Part shown: positions 22,917 to 34,500 of the stretch, piece after piece
Numbering within the stretch: the first letter of the stretch is position 1
Layout: each line of letters opens with the position of its first letter
Notes under the pieces: generated by a model
Databases searched by the model: none
What the model saw: only the letters and a program-made list of their open reading frames with translations
What the model was told of the DNA's origin: nothing
NCBI GenBank assembly: GCA_905178155.1
Contig: CAJINV010000002.1
Location: forward strand, 12,471,621 to 12,535,620
Reading direction: 5' to 3'
DNA from: Amoebophrya sp. A120
Lineage: Eukaryota > Sar > Dinophyceae > Syndiniales > Amoebophryaceae
DNA: 64,000 nt
Position numbers and translations under genes: made by a program

Positions 22917-25900
22917 TTACCGCATGGTTTTGAGTTTCTCTACCGCTTTGTCGTAAAACTGCGTTTTGTAATCTACGCCAACCGGGTACTTTTTACACTC
23001 CCACCACGCACCGGCCGCGGCGTTAATCGGTCCCATCGCAGAGATCAGCGACCGCGAGTGATCCGACGAAATGTCGCACCGGCCTGCCATCGCGGCGGAG
23101 ATCCCGTTCCCCTCTTGCAGCGTGACGCTGATTTGCGTCCTTGGCTCCAACGTCGGCTCGCTGTACTCCAGGACAAAGACGTCGTCCCGGCCCTCCAGGT
23201 TCGCGCCGCCCTCAAACCACAGCTCCAGGTTCGCGTCCTTCTGCACGAGAAAGGTGTAGCCCTGCGGTCGCACCATGTGCTGGCAGCCGCCGGCGTCGTT
23301 GTTGCAACCCGGGGTGATGATCCCGCCGGACCACCCCTTGCTGTTGCCCCAGAACGGAACGTCGTACTGCTTGTCCCCAGATGACCCCAAAGACGAACTG
23401 GTGTCCCCAGAACCGCCCCCGTTCTTCACTTTCAAAGTGCCCCGATTCGGGGTGTAGATCCGGACGATCCGGAGCTCTAACTCGGCCGGACATTCGTGGA
23501 AATCGCCCTCGGTTTTGCATCCGCTCGTGTCGTATCAAATGCAAAAATGTCTGGGTCTGGAAACTTGTGATGCTGGGTGGCGTATCATGAGGAGGCCACA
23601 AGTGCTGGCTCAGCGTGACAAGTTTCTAAGCTTCTAGGTGTTGCCTATTCTGCATGACAAACTACGTTTCTGCATCACAGAAAAGTGCGGCTCTTGGGTA
23701 ATGTGCATGACAGATTCAAGAGTCATGTCAGACAAGCATGACAAACTTGCATTCTTCCAGACCCAGACATTTTTGCATTTGATATGTCGAACACCCGCGC
23801 CGCGTCCTGGTTCATCAAAAACTTGTCCTTCAGCAGAATCAGCGCGTCCGATCTCCCGCGGTCCCGCGGGTGCTGCGACCACCACTTCACCCAGGGGCTA
23901 CTGAACGTGCTCAAAGCCGCCCCGGTGGGCGCGCCATAGAATTCCGCCCCCCGATAGTCGAAGTGGCTCGCGCACATCCCGCCCGTGTCTTCGGGATCGT
24001 TGAGGTTGCAGTGGTGATTGAAAGACACGGTCATGTCGTTCCACTGGTTGTCCTCAGCGGAGGAGTAGAACCGCGACCCCGGGAATTCCAGATGCCCGCT
24101 GCCGCCCGGACCCTCCATCTGCTGGTTGTTGGCCATGAACACGCAGTTCTTGCAGAAGGGCGCCACACCCAGCCCCCGCCGGTAGGTTTTCCAGTAGAAC
24201 CCCTTCAGATTCCCAAACGCCACGAAATTCTCGAACGCAATGTCCCCCATACTGTAAGAGCCCGCACCGAAATCCTGGAAGGCTTCCAAGTGGTTCAGGA
24301 CGAGAATGGGGCTGCCCTGGTCGTTGCCCTCGCGGTCGAAGGGCAGGCAACTTCCCCAATTGGACACGAACCCGTTTGCATCCGTCTCCACCCTCCGCGG
24401 CCAGTGGTTGTTCGTGCCGTACCAACCGAATCCGTTATTGTTGTGGAAACTGTTGTTTTCGAAGCGCGCGAACGGGAGATTTTGCTGGCAGATTTTGCCC
24501 TGCGCGGCGTCGATGCCGAAGCCGCCCGGACCGCCCTGGTTGTTGGCGTAGAAGGCGTTCTCGTGGCCCACGATGTGGTTGCCGATGATGTGCTGCGTTG
24601 GGGAAACGAGGTACATCGCGGATTGCTCCTTAAAGTCACTATCCACCGTCTCGGGCACGTTCCCGCCTTTGTCCAGGCCACAAGTGGCCTTCCACGTGCA
24701 GATCAGCAGGTTGTTGCGGATCAGGTTCATTTTCTCGTTCCCATCCTCGACGTACACCGAAACGCCCTTCACGTTTACGACGATGTTCCCATGCACAAGT
24801 GCGTTTTGCGTTCCGTGGATGGTGATGCCCTTCCCGGTGCCCGCCTCGACCACGTTGCCGACGAAGCGGCACCCCGGGCAGTCGCCGACCTTGTGGAAAT
24901 GCAGGCAGTAGTCGCCGCGGTACCGCCGCCCACAGTTTTCGACGCGCGTGTGCGAGATCTCCATCACACCTCCTGGGCTCGACCCCGAACTCGCCATCTG
25001 CATGGTGGTCAGTCCCTGCGCACCCTTGTTCGAGTCACCACCCGTGTACCAGTGGTACGGCCCGGTGATCAGGAGGTCGCGGGACAGGTTCCCGACCTCC
25101 GACTGCAAGGGGACCAAATCGAGAATCCACTTGCCGCGCTTCAATCGGTTCAGCCCCTGATCGAATGCAATTTTGCAGTACGTCGTGGAACACTGCGGCG
25201 TTTCGTCCCTCCCGCGCCCCTTCTGGCTCCAGCAGATCTCGGGTCCGTTCGTAACGCGGTCGACTTTGGTCAGCGTTCGCTTTTCGCTCTCGCTGTCCTC
25301 GCCCTGGTTGCGCGCGCCCGGGCCCAAATGCTCGCCACCGGTGGCGCCGAAGATCAGCGAGTCCCCCTCTTTCCAATTGGCGCACTCCAAAACGGTTGCG
25401 GTCGTCGCCCCCGCAGCGGCGTCCTCGACCAGCAACGACCAGGAGGTCTTCGGCTTCCCGTACAACTTTACGATGCCGCCGTCGCTGATCAAGTTTCCCT
25501 TTTGCAAACACGCGTCCGGACGAGGATTCGGGTCGAAGCCGCAAAAATCGTGGTTGAGGATGATCTTCACGTCGGAGACGGAATTTTGCTCGTCCGTGCC
25601 CGCAAGCAGGACGCCACTGGCCGCGACATTTATCGACGACGCTTCCACAGTCACCCCGGACTCAATCTCCAGTAGGCCCGCAATGTCGATCGCGTCATTC
25701 TTGCACTTGTCGAACGTGTCGCCCTGTTTCAAGGTGACGCAGACCCCGACGTCGATCCGACAGGGAGCGTTGGCTGCACCCTCGATCCTCTGCCCGGTGC
25801 ACAACGCGTTTTTGTCCACTACCCGAGGCGGCGTGGTGGTTGTCGAGGTCTGCGTCTGCCCATCCAATGCAACGCCTACATCCTGCACCTGGCCGCCTGG

Positions 25901-26779
25901 CGTCATCCCGACAAGGCCCGGTGGAACCCCAGAACCTGTACCGCCTTCTTCCGCAAGCACGCCAAACGCTAACGGCAGGGACGGGGGTGCTGAAGTGTCA
26001 TCTGCACACTTTGTTTTCCTTTTGCTCAAAAAAGAGACGCCACTTTTTCGGTGCCGCTCAGGTGCGGCACGCCCCTTCCTTGTTCTGTGAGGACTGCCTG
26101 CATTTTCAGAATCTTGTTGTTTTTCGCCTCGCACTGTTTCTCTCGCATTCATAGGCGCACTGGCTCGTAGTGGTTCCCTGATCGTCTTGCCACCTCGTGA
26201 GGACAAAAACGATAGCTGTGAAAAGCCGGACCCGCTAGTACTGGTGCCAGAAGTAGGTGATAGAGAATCGTCTGAATCTTTCTGCTGATTAGTCCGCGAC
26301 CCTAGCGGCGCAGACCCAGCGGTAGCGAAAATGTCGTCGTAAGTTTTTTCCCTCTCGGCCAACGGCATCTTGCAGCTACGCTCATGCATGTAGCACTGAA
26401 ATTTGGTGCAGTATCCCTTCGCCCCGTGAAACTTGATGCAGTTTTGCAGGCATTTTGTGCAGCTCTCGCGGGACCAAGTGTCCGTCGCTGCTGCTGTGTG
26501 TTCCATGATTTGGCTTTGATCTTCTACCTGTTTAGGGCCATTTTTCCCGAGCTGCTTCTCCCGGTCATTCAAGAACTCGCTCGCTATGTAGCTGTGGTCT
26601 TCGTCGGTTCGACCGCTCGAAAGCGCATCCGGTCCCGCTGTAGTGGATTCTGTCCCGCTACCGCTTGAGGTGTCCGCGAGGGACCTGCATCTGGTCCGGC
26701 CAATGATCCCCACACCGAAAGCACAAAAGCGCAGGATTCGTCGCATGCCGGGCAAAATCCCACGCTCTGTGTTAACCAT
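22917..26779 (-). CDS. Large secreted or membrane-anchored G8 / parallel beta-helix protein
   Basis: Exons 26779-23790 and 23532-22917 join over the introner at 23533-23784 to about 1201 residues. ATG 26779 was chosen because frame upstream of it has only GTG. A hydrophobic stretch (about 13-27) may be a signal anchor. A Cys-rich module follows (CTKCLQNC...YCTKFQCYMHERSC, about 145-175), then a Ser-rich region. A G8-like region comes next (CVTLKQGD, IDIAGLLEIESGVTVEASSI, VKIILN), then WSLLVEDAAAGATT and WKEGDSLIFGATG. It continues into right-handed beta-helix repeats (LHFHKVGDCPGCRFVGNVVE, GITIHGTQNALVHGNIV, IIGNHIVGHENAFYANN, FENNSFHNNNGFGWYG). This order is that of PKHD1L1/CEMIP-type ectoproteins. 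It is probably a surface or secreted carbohydrate-related protein; no catalytic role can be read. Confidence 0.75.
23533..23784. mobile_element. Introner element, family 1, copy D (reversed relative to copy A)
   Basis: A 252-bp insertion in the G8 gene, same length as copy A and strongly similar to the reverse complement of A along its whole length. It starts TATCAAATGCAAAAATGTC and ends TTTTTGCATTTGATA. It is flanked by 5-bp copies of TGTCG (23528-23532 and 23785-23789). Removal of the element plus one copy reads GTG TTC GAC ACG AGC in frame. In the host sense the ends can be read as AT...AC with exact excision; no GT-AG fits. Confidence 0.92.
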
Positions 26780-27450
26780 CTTAGTAAAAGTATTGTTTAC
26801 CACGATAAAATTCAAATAAACAGCTGAAAAACGAAGACGATAGTGATGAAAAATTAAAGCGAGACGCACAAATGGAAAAATGTAAGTAAACCCAAGCTAT
26901 GACTGCTTCCAACTGAAAAATTGTGCTTCGGGTGTCACATCCAACAAAGCATCCTGCGTATCTATTTAAATTTGCGTAATTGGTTTCACTGATGAATACA
27001 ATTCGTATTTGAAAGAACGACACGATCGCAACACCAACAGCAAAAGCACAATTAGAAAACGATGATGAAGAACGACAAATGCGCACGAGAAAATGGACGG
27101 GGCGGACGCAGAGATCGATGCACATGGAACGAATGATGCATGTTCGCGCCTGCAAAAAAAACGATTGACGATTTCTATTTGTATTTTCAAACAAGGACGA
27201 GGAAAAGATATGCACGACGTAGAGGACGCAGCTGAAAGCACTTGTAGTACTTAACTAAGCATCCATGTAAGTAAATTGCAGAGAAGTCAACGTTACCGAT
27301 GCAAGCGCGCGCGGGAAGCGAGTGGAAAAATACGCGCAGGCGATAGCCATTTGGCCAACATGCTCCAGCTCGAGCTCCTTTTGTTTCGCTGTACTTCATT
27401 TGCTCTTTTTAATACGCGTTCGTGAGATAAAACTTAGACTTCAAGTTCAA
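26780..27450. other. Gene-free spacer
   Basis: AT-rich stretch upstream of the G8 gene; short minus frames (26781-27241) look like untranslated sequence. Nothing recognisable. Confidence 0.5.
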
Positions 27451-29019
27451 TCAGAGAAAAAGTTTTGTCGCCTGCGCTTTGAAAACGCGCAGTGCACTGT
27501 TTTCGCCCGCGGTCATGAAAGGCAGTGCGGGCAGCGCCTGTTTTGGCGTATGTGAGAGTGAGGCGTCCACTGGATCGTGACCTCCAACCGGTGTGGTGGT
27601 TGTCCTGCCGCTACTGGCGTCGTCCGACTTGCGCCCGATAAAGCTTTTGTCCGGGACGCAAACAAAGTTCACATCGTTCCGGTTCGCACTGGCCGTGTTC
27701 TCTTCCAGGTTCTCTACCACGCGATTGATTTCGGCGACTTGGTTGCGCGGCCGGTCGCCCACCGTCAAAACCAGCTTCCGTGCACCATCCCGTGTCCGAA
27801 AGTAAAGCGGTTGGCTCTCCCACTGCCGCCGGTTCCAGTTGAACATGCTTTTGTCTCGATACCCCGCGATAATCCGCGGTCCGCGCACGATCCGCAGCTC
27901 GCGAACCTCCTCCTCGTTCGCCCTTGCGGCGGCTTCTGCGGCCTCCCGACGCGCCTGCGTCCCGATGGACTTATAGCCCGTTTTCGAGGCACCTGCGCCA
28001 ACACCGGCCGTCGCTATCGGTTGCAGATTGTTCACCCTCTCCGCGACCTCCTCCTCGTCCAGCTTCCACCTCGTGCCAGTTTTAACCATCACCGCCGTGG
28101 GCTCGCCCTCCGGTAACGATTCGTCGAGAATGCAGCCGTGCGCCTCCTGGCTTTGCGCTTCAAATCTCATAGCCTTCTTCAACGCGACGTAACTGCACGT
28201 GCCTTCGCCAGCCGCGTCCATCGAGCCGTCGCTCCGCGTGCACAACCGCTTGAACACCTCTACGCCCCTCCTCTCGCAGTAGCGGTCCTCTACGTGCAGA
28301 CGCGCGCACGCCCCGTGTCCGGGAACGAGCTCGTGGTAGTTGCTTTCGCCGTTGTTGAGAAAGTTCGGCCCGCGAAACTTCATTTGCTTCAGCTTGATCA
28401 GCGGCAGCACATCCTGCACCGTCCGGCCAGGCACAGGGTGCGGACCCGCTTGTTCTGCTGCCGCTTGGTGGTCAACAGCATTTGGGTCCTCGACGGCAAA
28501 CGCGGTTTCATTGTGAGGTCTCTTGTTGTTCCCCTCCTGGGAGGACTGTGGGCTGCCAGCAGCACTGTGGTCTTTATTACCCACCAGCTCGGTGAACGCA
28601 CTACCCACTCCTTTTTTCCCGTTCTGCATGGCATTGCTCAAAGCTTTCTGGCTAAGCGCGTTCGTAAGAATCAAGTTATCCAACGGATCGTCCGGCTTGA
28701 ATTCGTCATAGGACACTCCGGCCGCGCGTTTTTGTTCAAAACTGCTTGCGGCCTCGCCCTCCGCAACATGTAGTGGCGGCTTCCGTGTGCACTCCCAGAG
28801 GTAGTCGGTCGCCAAGGCCAGCGCCCCACCGAGCTTCTGGTGCTTGCAGATCCAGTCCTCATCTTCGTAGACAGGGGCTTGACTGCTGAAAGAAACCGGG
28901 TCCTCCTCAAATCGTGTGAGTTCCAAACTGTGCTTGCCAAAGTTCACGCTGCGGCAGCCCTGAAAGTCGAAATCTAACCTCACTGGCCAGCCGCCGATGA
29001 GTCCATCTTCGGCTGGCAT
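27451..29019 (-). CDS. Conserved-looking protein of unknown function, 522 residues
   Basis: One exon from ATG 29019, with in-frame stops just upstream. The N-terminal 90 residues look folded, with several Cys and Trp (WICKHQKL, DYLWEC). A low-complexity Ala/Gln/Asn-rich stretch follows to about residue 200. A second folded region has ACARLHVEDRYCERRGVEVF and CTRSDGSM. After an Ala/Glu-rich helix, the last part has ELRIVRGPRIIAGYRDKSMF and RKLVLTVGDRPRNQV. I do not recognise a family. Clear codon structure, length and the absence of a better frame on the other strand support it as real. Confidence 0.65.
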   Translation of the reverse strand: MPAEDGLIGGWPVRLDFDFQGCRSVNFGKHSLELTRFEEDPVSFSSQAPVYEDEDWICKHQKLGGALALATDYLWECTRKPPLHVAEGEAASSFEQKRAAGVSYDEFKPDDPLDNLILTNALSQKALSNAMQNGKKGVGSAFTELVGNKDHSAAGSPQSSQEGNNKRPHNETAFAVEDPNAVDHQAAAEQAGPHPVPGRTVQDVLPLIKLKQMKFRGPNFLNNGESNYHELVPGHGACARLHVEDRYCERRGVEVFKRLCTRSDGSMDAAGEGTCSYVALKKAMRFEAQSQEAHGCILDESLPEGEPTAVMVKTGTRWKLDEEEVAERVNNLQPIATAGVGAGASKTGYKSIGTQARREAAEAAARANEEEVRELRIVRGPRIIAGYRDKSMFNWNRRQWESQPLYFRTRDGARKLVLTVGDRPRNQVAEINRVVENLEENTASANRNDVNFVCVPDKSFIGRKSDDASSGRTTTTPVGGHDPVDASLSHTPKQALPALPFMTAGENSALRVFKAQATKLFL

Positions 29020-29387
29020 CTCCTATTAGATCATCACCGTCCGTCGCCGTCCTTGTGCTTCATCGCGCTGATTTACATTTTTCTGGTGACTGTCTGTCAT
29101 TACTTGTACTTTTTGCTGCGGTGGATGTGCTGTTCGAAGTTTCGATTCTTTGCCGAGCGGCGAAATGATGAGGTGGAAGGATGGATCATAGGTACAGAAC
29201 TCGTACGCGACGAGTCACAGTCATTCTTCATCCAGCCGATCACGACGATGTCTCAGGTACAATGGCGAGGAGTTTCTGTCCCGCACGACGAAATGAACGA
29301 CAAGGAAGAGCGATGCGACGATTTCGATAATCACTTAGCTGAGCATGAACAATGGTCTCGCGAATGATATCGAATGTTACGGCTTCA
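29020..29387. other. Gene-free spacer
   Basis: Short spacer between two minus genes. Nothing seen. Confidence 0.5.
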
Positions 29388-30842
29388 TCACGACGGCTCA
29401 CAGGTCCTCGCTGCTTCGAGCCAGTCCAAGTGGCAGGCTCGGCTTTCAGGGTCTTCTTGCCCCCGCTGAAACCGAACGATTTCATACTTCAGTCGCAGCC
29501 AGAACGCCAAAACTCTGTTCTTTTCCAAGAGCTGTGCTCCTCTTCGCAGCCTAGTCGTAGGCGTGGTTTTTTCACAGCCGCTTGTTGGGTCTATTTCGCT
29601 TGCAGCATTATTTTCCCAGAGGAGCAGCACCGAATCCGCAAGCTCCTCGAAAACAGGGAACAAGTGCCGAAGCTTCTCACCGTAGAATAGCAGTTCAAAA
29701 ATTTCGCGCGCTAGAAGGTCCGTTCGACGAGCCTGGTGCAGTAAAGCATCACCGATGCTGCACTTCTTGCTGCTGCTACCAACCATCAAGACGGCCGCTA
29801 TCTCATCGTCAGTAGGGAGCTCCTGCCACTTTGCTATGACTTTTTCTCGGTTCCGGTCGCTCGTTGTAGTGGACACACAGCAGACCGGACAGGCACAGGG
29901 TTTTCCGAACGAGAATCGCAAATAAGACTGCCGCACTGAATGGCTCTGCAGGATCAGAGCGCTGTCGAGCGACACAAAGGAGCCGCCGTCTTTCTCACAG
30001 CTTTGCAAACCCAAATAGTCAATGAAGATCTCCTCCCCACTGGCGAGGTCGCGGGTGGCTTTTACGCATTTCAGCGACCACTGGTCGTGGCCTTCAAACT
30101 CCTGCAATCGGGCAGTAATGTCAGGATCTGCAGCAGCGTTTGGGGCACAGGAGTGGTTGAAGCGACTGATCTTCTCGTACACACAGCCCGGTGAAGTGCC
30201 AAAAACATTTGAGAAAAATACCCCAGCCGGTGTTTTTTTGATACTGTCGGTCCGAGCATTAATATCCCGCACGCTCCACTGCCCGTCACTCCTCGCAGAA
30301 GCGTCCTCAACCTGCTCCACAGTTGCCATAGTAGAAGCATTCACCTGTCGAGAGTGCCACTGGCGCAGGTCCCCTGACGCATCATGAAGCTGCAAGAACC
30401 GCGACTTCTTGTCTTCGGTAAGCGCAGCGTAGTACTTGTCAATCAGAGAGGCATTGGCACGGATCTTTTCCAGTTTTGTCCAAGAAGTACGCACCAGCCC
30501 ATGTTCCTGTCCATCTTCTGGTGTTCCAGCATGTATATTCCCCAACTTCACCTGCTTGTCGTCGACATCATTCCTCGTCCTATCGAGCTTCAAATCTGAA
30601 ATTGCTAGCAGCGGCGCCTCGCACAGAATCAAGGAGCCACATCTTATGTTCCTTTTCGCGAATACACCAAGACCACCGGCGGAAGACTCGCGCACTTCCC
30701 AGTCGACGTTCTCCTTCAATGCGCCAAAAAGCGTAGGATTCGAGCGTTCTCTTTCCAAACCGGCACCGAACCAGAAACTGCCATCATGATCATCATCATT
30801 AGATGTCAATGACTTTTCTGGAAAGTAAAAGTGGTCAGCCAT
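29388..30842 (-). CDS. SET-domain protein lysine methyltransferase (SMYD/SET5-like, no MYND finger)
   Basis: Probably transfers methyl groups from S-adenosylmethionine to lysines. One exon of 484 residues from ATG 30842. The SET domain is split, as in SMYD and SET5 proteins. The first half has WEVRESSAGGLGVFAKRNIR and SLILCEAPLLAI (about residues 45-75). An insert of about 130 residues follows. The second half has the catalytic-site sequence SRFNHSCAPNA (about 235-245), then ASGEEIFIDYL and the post-SET cysteines FGKPCACPVC. No MYND zinc finger occurs in the insert. The C-terminal 130 residues are helical, ending in a Leu- and Arg-rich stretch. The substrate cannot be told; related proteins modify histones and cytosolic proteins. 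Confidence 0.85.
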   Translation of the reverse strand: MADHFYFPEKSLTSNDDDHDGSFWFGAGLERERSNPTLFGALKENVDWEVRESSAGGLGVFAKRNIRCGSLILCEAPLLAISDLKLDRTRNDVDDKQVKLGNIHAGTPEDGQEHGLVRTSWTKLEKIRANASLIDKYYAALTEDKKSRFLQLHDASGDLRQWHSRQVNASTMATVEQVEDASARSDGQWSVRDINARTDSIKKTPAGVFFSNVFGTSPGCVYEKISRFNHSCAPNAAADPDITARLQEFEGHDQWSLKCVKATRDLASGEEIFIDYLGLQSCEKDGGSFVSLDSALILQSHSVRQSYLRFSFGKPCACPVCCVSTTTSDRNREKVIAKWQELPTDDEIAAVLMVGSSSKKCSIGDALLHQARRTDLLAREIFELLFYGEKLRHLFPVFEELADSVLLLWENNAASEIDPTSGCEKTTPTTRLRRGAQLLEKNRVLAFWLRLKYEIVRFQRGQEDPESRACHLDWLEAARTCEPS

Positions 30843-31540
30843 GTGTGTCTTGTGGTGTGGACGTTCCAACTTTTACATGAAATGTTCACATATGAATTCG
30901 AATTCCGACACTGTTTTGTGCTCGAGCTCTAACTGGACTGAGAACATTGAGAACCAAGGAAAAGTTGTTGTACGAAAACGAAAGGAACAAAATAGCAGAA
31001 AAAAACTATAGTAGAAATAAAGTACATTTTCATCAACGGATCCAAACACGTCGACAAAAGCAAAACAGACATCGAGAACCAGGAAAAAAATGTATGTTGT
31101 TCTTGAATTTGGTTATTTTTTGTGCTCTAGAAGATCGTTCTATGCGACTCGGACTCAGTACTTCTATGTATTTGGGGTTGATGAACACAAACACCTTCGT
31201 CGGATCGACACAAGATTTGCGTTAGATTAAGTAAAAGCGAGTGCAGTCTGCAGTCTGGTGCACCTGTAGCTTTTTTGTTAAAGTTACATAATTTCTGCAG
31301 CCCGGTACAGGTTCCCAAACTTCTGACTAGATCGTGATGCAGAGGGCGTTGCGTTATCTCCTCTTCTGTCATGCTTTCAATCGTCCCGAGTCATTTGACT
31401 TTTGTTCATTTAAAAAATCAGCTCGTAGAAGTACAAAGAAAAATTCACGCGGTTTATTTCGATCCGCTTGATCAGATTTCACCGCGGGCAGCGATAACCA
31501 GCCTGAGTCTGCTGCCGAATGAAGCACGTGACAGACGCCT
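30843..31540. other. Gene-free spacer
   Basis: AT-rich between the SET gene and the end of the ankyrin gene. Short frames only; nothing recognisable. Confidence 0.5.
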
Positions 31541-34500
31541 TCAGTTGACCCTTACGGATGGTGGCTTCACACCATTCTTCTTCCCCGTCGAGGGCGGAGC
31601 GTGGAGGACGCCTTTGTGCTTGCCAGCCTGGGCAGCTGCGTAGCGGTTTAGCACCTCCTCTGCCTCTTTCCCGCCCCAGCGCACGCCAAGGACGCGGCCG
31701 TGCTTTTCCTGTTCGTCCATCAGCTTCTTGTCAAATTCCGTGTGGTCGGGCCAACCGATGTAGAAGCCCTGCTTACTCACGTAGTTCAGGAACGCAGCGT
31801 ACTCCGGACACCCGTAGGGAATGATGACGTCGGGGTCGTTTGGATCGAAAAACTCCATCAGCAGCTTGATGTGGTCAGGCGCGTCCGGAATCGTCTCGCC
31901 GTCGGGGCGCTGGACGACCCGCACTTCCCACTCGCGCTCGACAACCTGTTCATCCGGGCCCCACAGCTCCTGGTAGACCGGCTCTTCTACCGGCGGGGAC
32001 GAGGCACCGGCAGCTGCGTACTGTGGCATACTTGTTTGCGGAAGAAAATGCAAGGTTGGTGCGCCAGTGCCAGCTACTTGAACCTGCTGCTGGGCGGCAT
32101 TCAGTTGTAGAGTGCCGTTGTTCAGCAGTGGGTTTGATTGTATAATCGATGGCGCCACTTTTGGCCGTCCTCGTTTGTTAGCAGTACTGTTGGCACTCCT
32201 GAGCTGTTCCTGTTGCTGCTGAAACTCCGCAGCTACCGCGTCCTGTTGCGCGTTTCTTTGTTGCCGCTGCGTCAGTTGCTGCCCGTCTTCGCCGCGTTGT
32301 CTCTTGGCGAACCGCTCGGACGCTGCGCTTACTACAGGCGCACTTTGCTTGGTCTTCGCCTTTGCTTTGCTTTTGTTGTTCGCACCGACCGTGCTGCTCG
32401 CCGCGGTAGCTGTTCCCGTTTGTTGTAAGGCTGGCGACTTCGGTTTCACGCCGACGCCGGGCGGCGCTTGTTCCGGCTTGACCGCGCCATGCTCGAGCAG
32501 CCACCGCACGGCTCCCACCTGTTTCGAGTCACATGCCGCCACTAGCGGCGTCGCCGGTTCGGCGGAACGGTCCACCTGGTTAACCAGCCAGAGTTGCGCC
32601 GCGGTGAGCCCCGCTCGTACTGTAACTGCACCACCAGCCGCTGCCTTCTGGAGTATGCCTTCGTGACCCGCTTTCTTGGCGGTGCTCGTCCATCCTAGTT
32701 TCAGCGAAACCCCGTCTACGGCGTCGATCGTCGCTGACCGCTCTTGAGATTCGACGAACAACTTAGGTTGCGTCAACATTGACGACTGCGCAGTTGCTGG
32801 AGGTGGCCCAAGCCTCGAAGTTGCGCTGCTGGCCGCTGCTACTGCTGTCGCTGCGCTAGATAGACCCGCTTCAAGTTTTCGTCGCTTCGCGCTCACGACT
32901 GACGCGTCATCAGCAAGGGCAGGGCTGATTTGGTCCTGTCGAGGTGTAGGAGGCCGCGTACCCCCCGCTGTCAAGCTTGGCACGAAGACCGGCGGAGGCA
33001 ACATTCGGGCACGGGCTTCGAACTGTTTGCGTCCGTCGGCAGTGGCGGCAAAGTCCAACAACACTTGCATCACCGCTGTAGCTCCGCGTTCCGCCGCCAG
33101 AAAAAGTGCCGATCGCGACAGTGTGTGGTCCAGGCGAAAGAGGTCCACACGGCAACGAGGGTCTTCGTTTTTCAGCAGCCACTCCACAAGCTGTGCGCCC
33201 TTTTTGTGTTGACCTTGTATGGACGATTTCTGCTGTGCCGTTGCTTTCTCATCCAGCACCGGGAGCAGGCTTACCGCGAGGTGCAACAGGGTTCCACCAC
33301 CACAGTTCGAATTTTCTTGAGGAACAGTGCTCCCAGGTGGCGCGGTGAAGTTGTGAATGTCCAGAAGGCAACCAAGGCTCGGCAAGTACTGCTCCGATTC
33401 TGTCGGAGATGGTTTCGTAAGCTGGCCCAGACCCAGTCTTGCGCCGAGCAGACCCGAAAAAGATGTCGGGACCGCGATCTTCTTTTCGAGCAAGCTGCGC
33501 ATTTGCTCCGCGCATTGGCGTAAGAGAGAGGAATCTGGGTCGTTGTTTGCAGCGGTTGCCGTGCCAGTGGTCGGGCTTGCTGTAGACGCGGTTTTTGTAT
33601 AGAAGCTGGAAACAGCTCCCGTAGCCATCTTCCATAGCGCTGGCATCTCGATATCGATTATTTTTTTCAGTTCGGCTTTAATGAGGTCGGTTAGCTTATT
33701 CCTGGAATCCGGCTCCAGCTTCTTTAGACACGCCCGGTCCCTTGTCCGGGAGGTTACGAGGCCCGGCACTGCGCCGCGCAGCAGCAAGTGCACCACGCTT
33801 TCCGCTGCAATATCGTCTGGAATCCCGGTCCGCGACAGGCTGTTGAGCGCGCTCACGATTGGCGTAGCGCCTACTGCCGCGCGCGTGTTCACACTCATTT
33901 CCTCGAGGAGGACGTCAATCTTCGACAGGTGCGCCTTTTGAGGATGGCAGAGGAATTCTAGCTTGTGGCACCGAGCTTGAGCGAGGGCTAGTTCTGGTGA
34001 TTGTACGCCGCCGCGGCGCTTGCTGGCGTCAAGAAAGTACCGCTTCACGTGCGCTTTCACATTCCGGAACTCGTAACCGACAAACAGATCCGGATCGTGC
34101 GCCACTTTTCCAAAGTAACTCGTCCAATGCAATGCGCTAAACGCCGCGCTGCCAATCGCCGACACGACGAATGCGAAGTTAACGTCTTGTGTGGGGAAGT
34201 GCCGCAGCATCCAGTGCAGGTGCTGCCACCGGGACACATGCACCGCAGGCACCGTGCCGGCGCGCCGAGGGGTCAACAATAAAGCCTCGGGGGCCGGCTC
34301 CGGCTCCTCCTTCTTACTTTCCGCTATTACAGGGGTCGTGGCCGCAGTGGCTGCTGCTTTCACTTCCTTTCTCCACGTGTCTCTTAGGTCGTTGTGCTGC
34401 TTTTTGAAAGTGGCTCGAGTCTCGTCCGGCGTCTCGTCTTTATTCGTACCCCGAAACCGGTCGGTCTTGATCAGGGACTCAGTCACGTGATTGGTCCACT

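Noticed and set aside
23870-25675. 601-codon open frame on the plus strand
   Set aside because: It is antisense to the beta-helix part of the G8 gene, whose minus frame has recognisable repeats. The plus frame is a by-product of GC-rich codon use.
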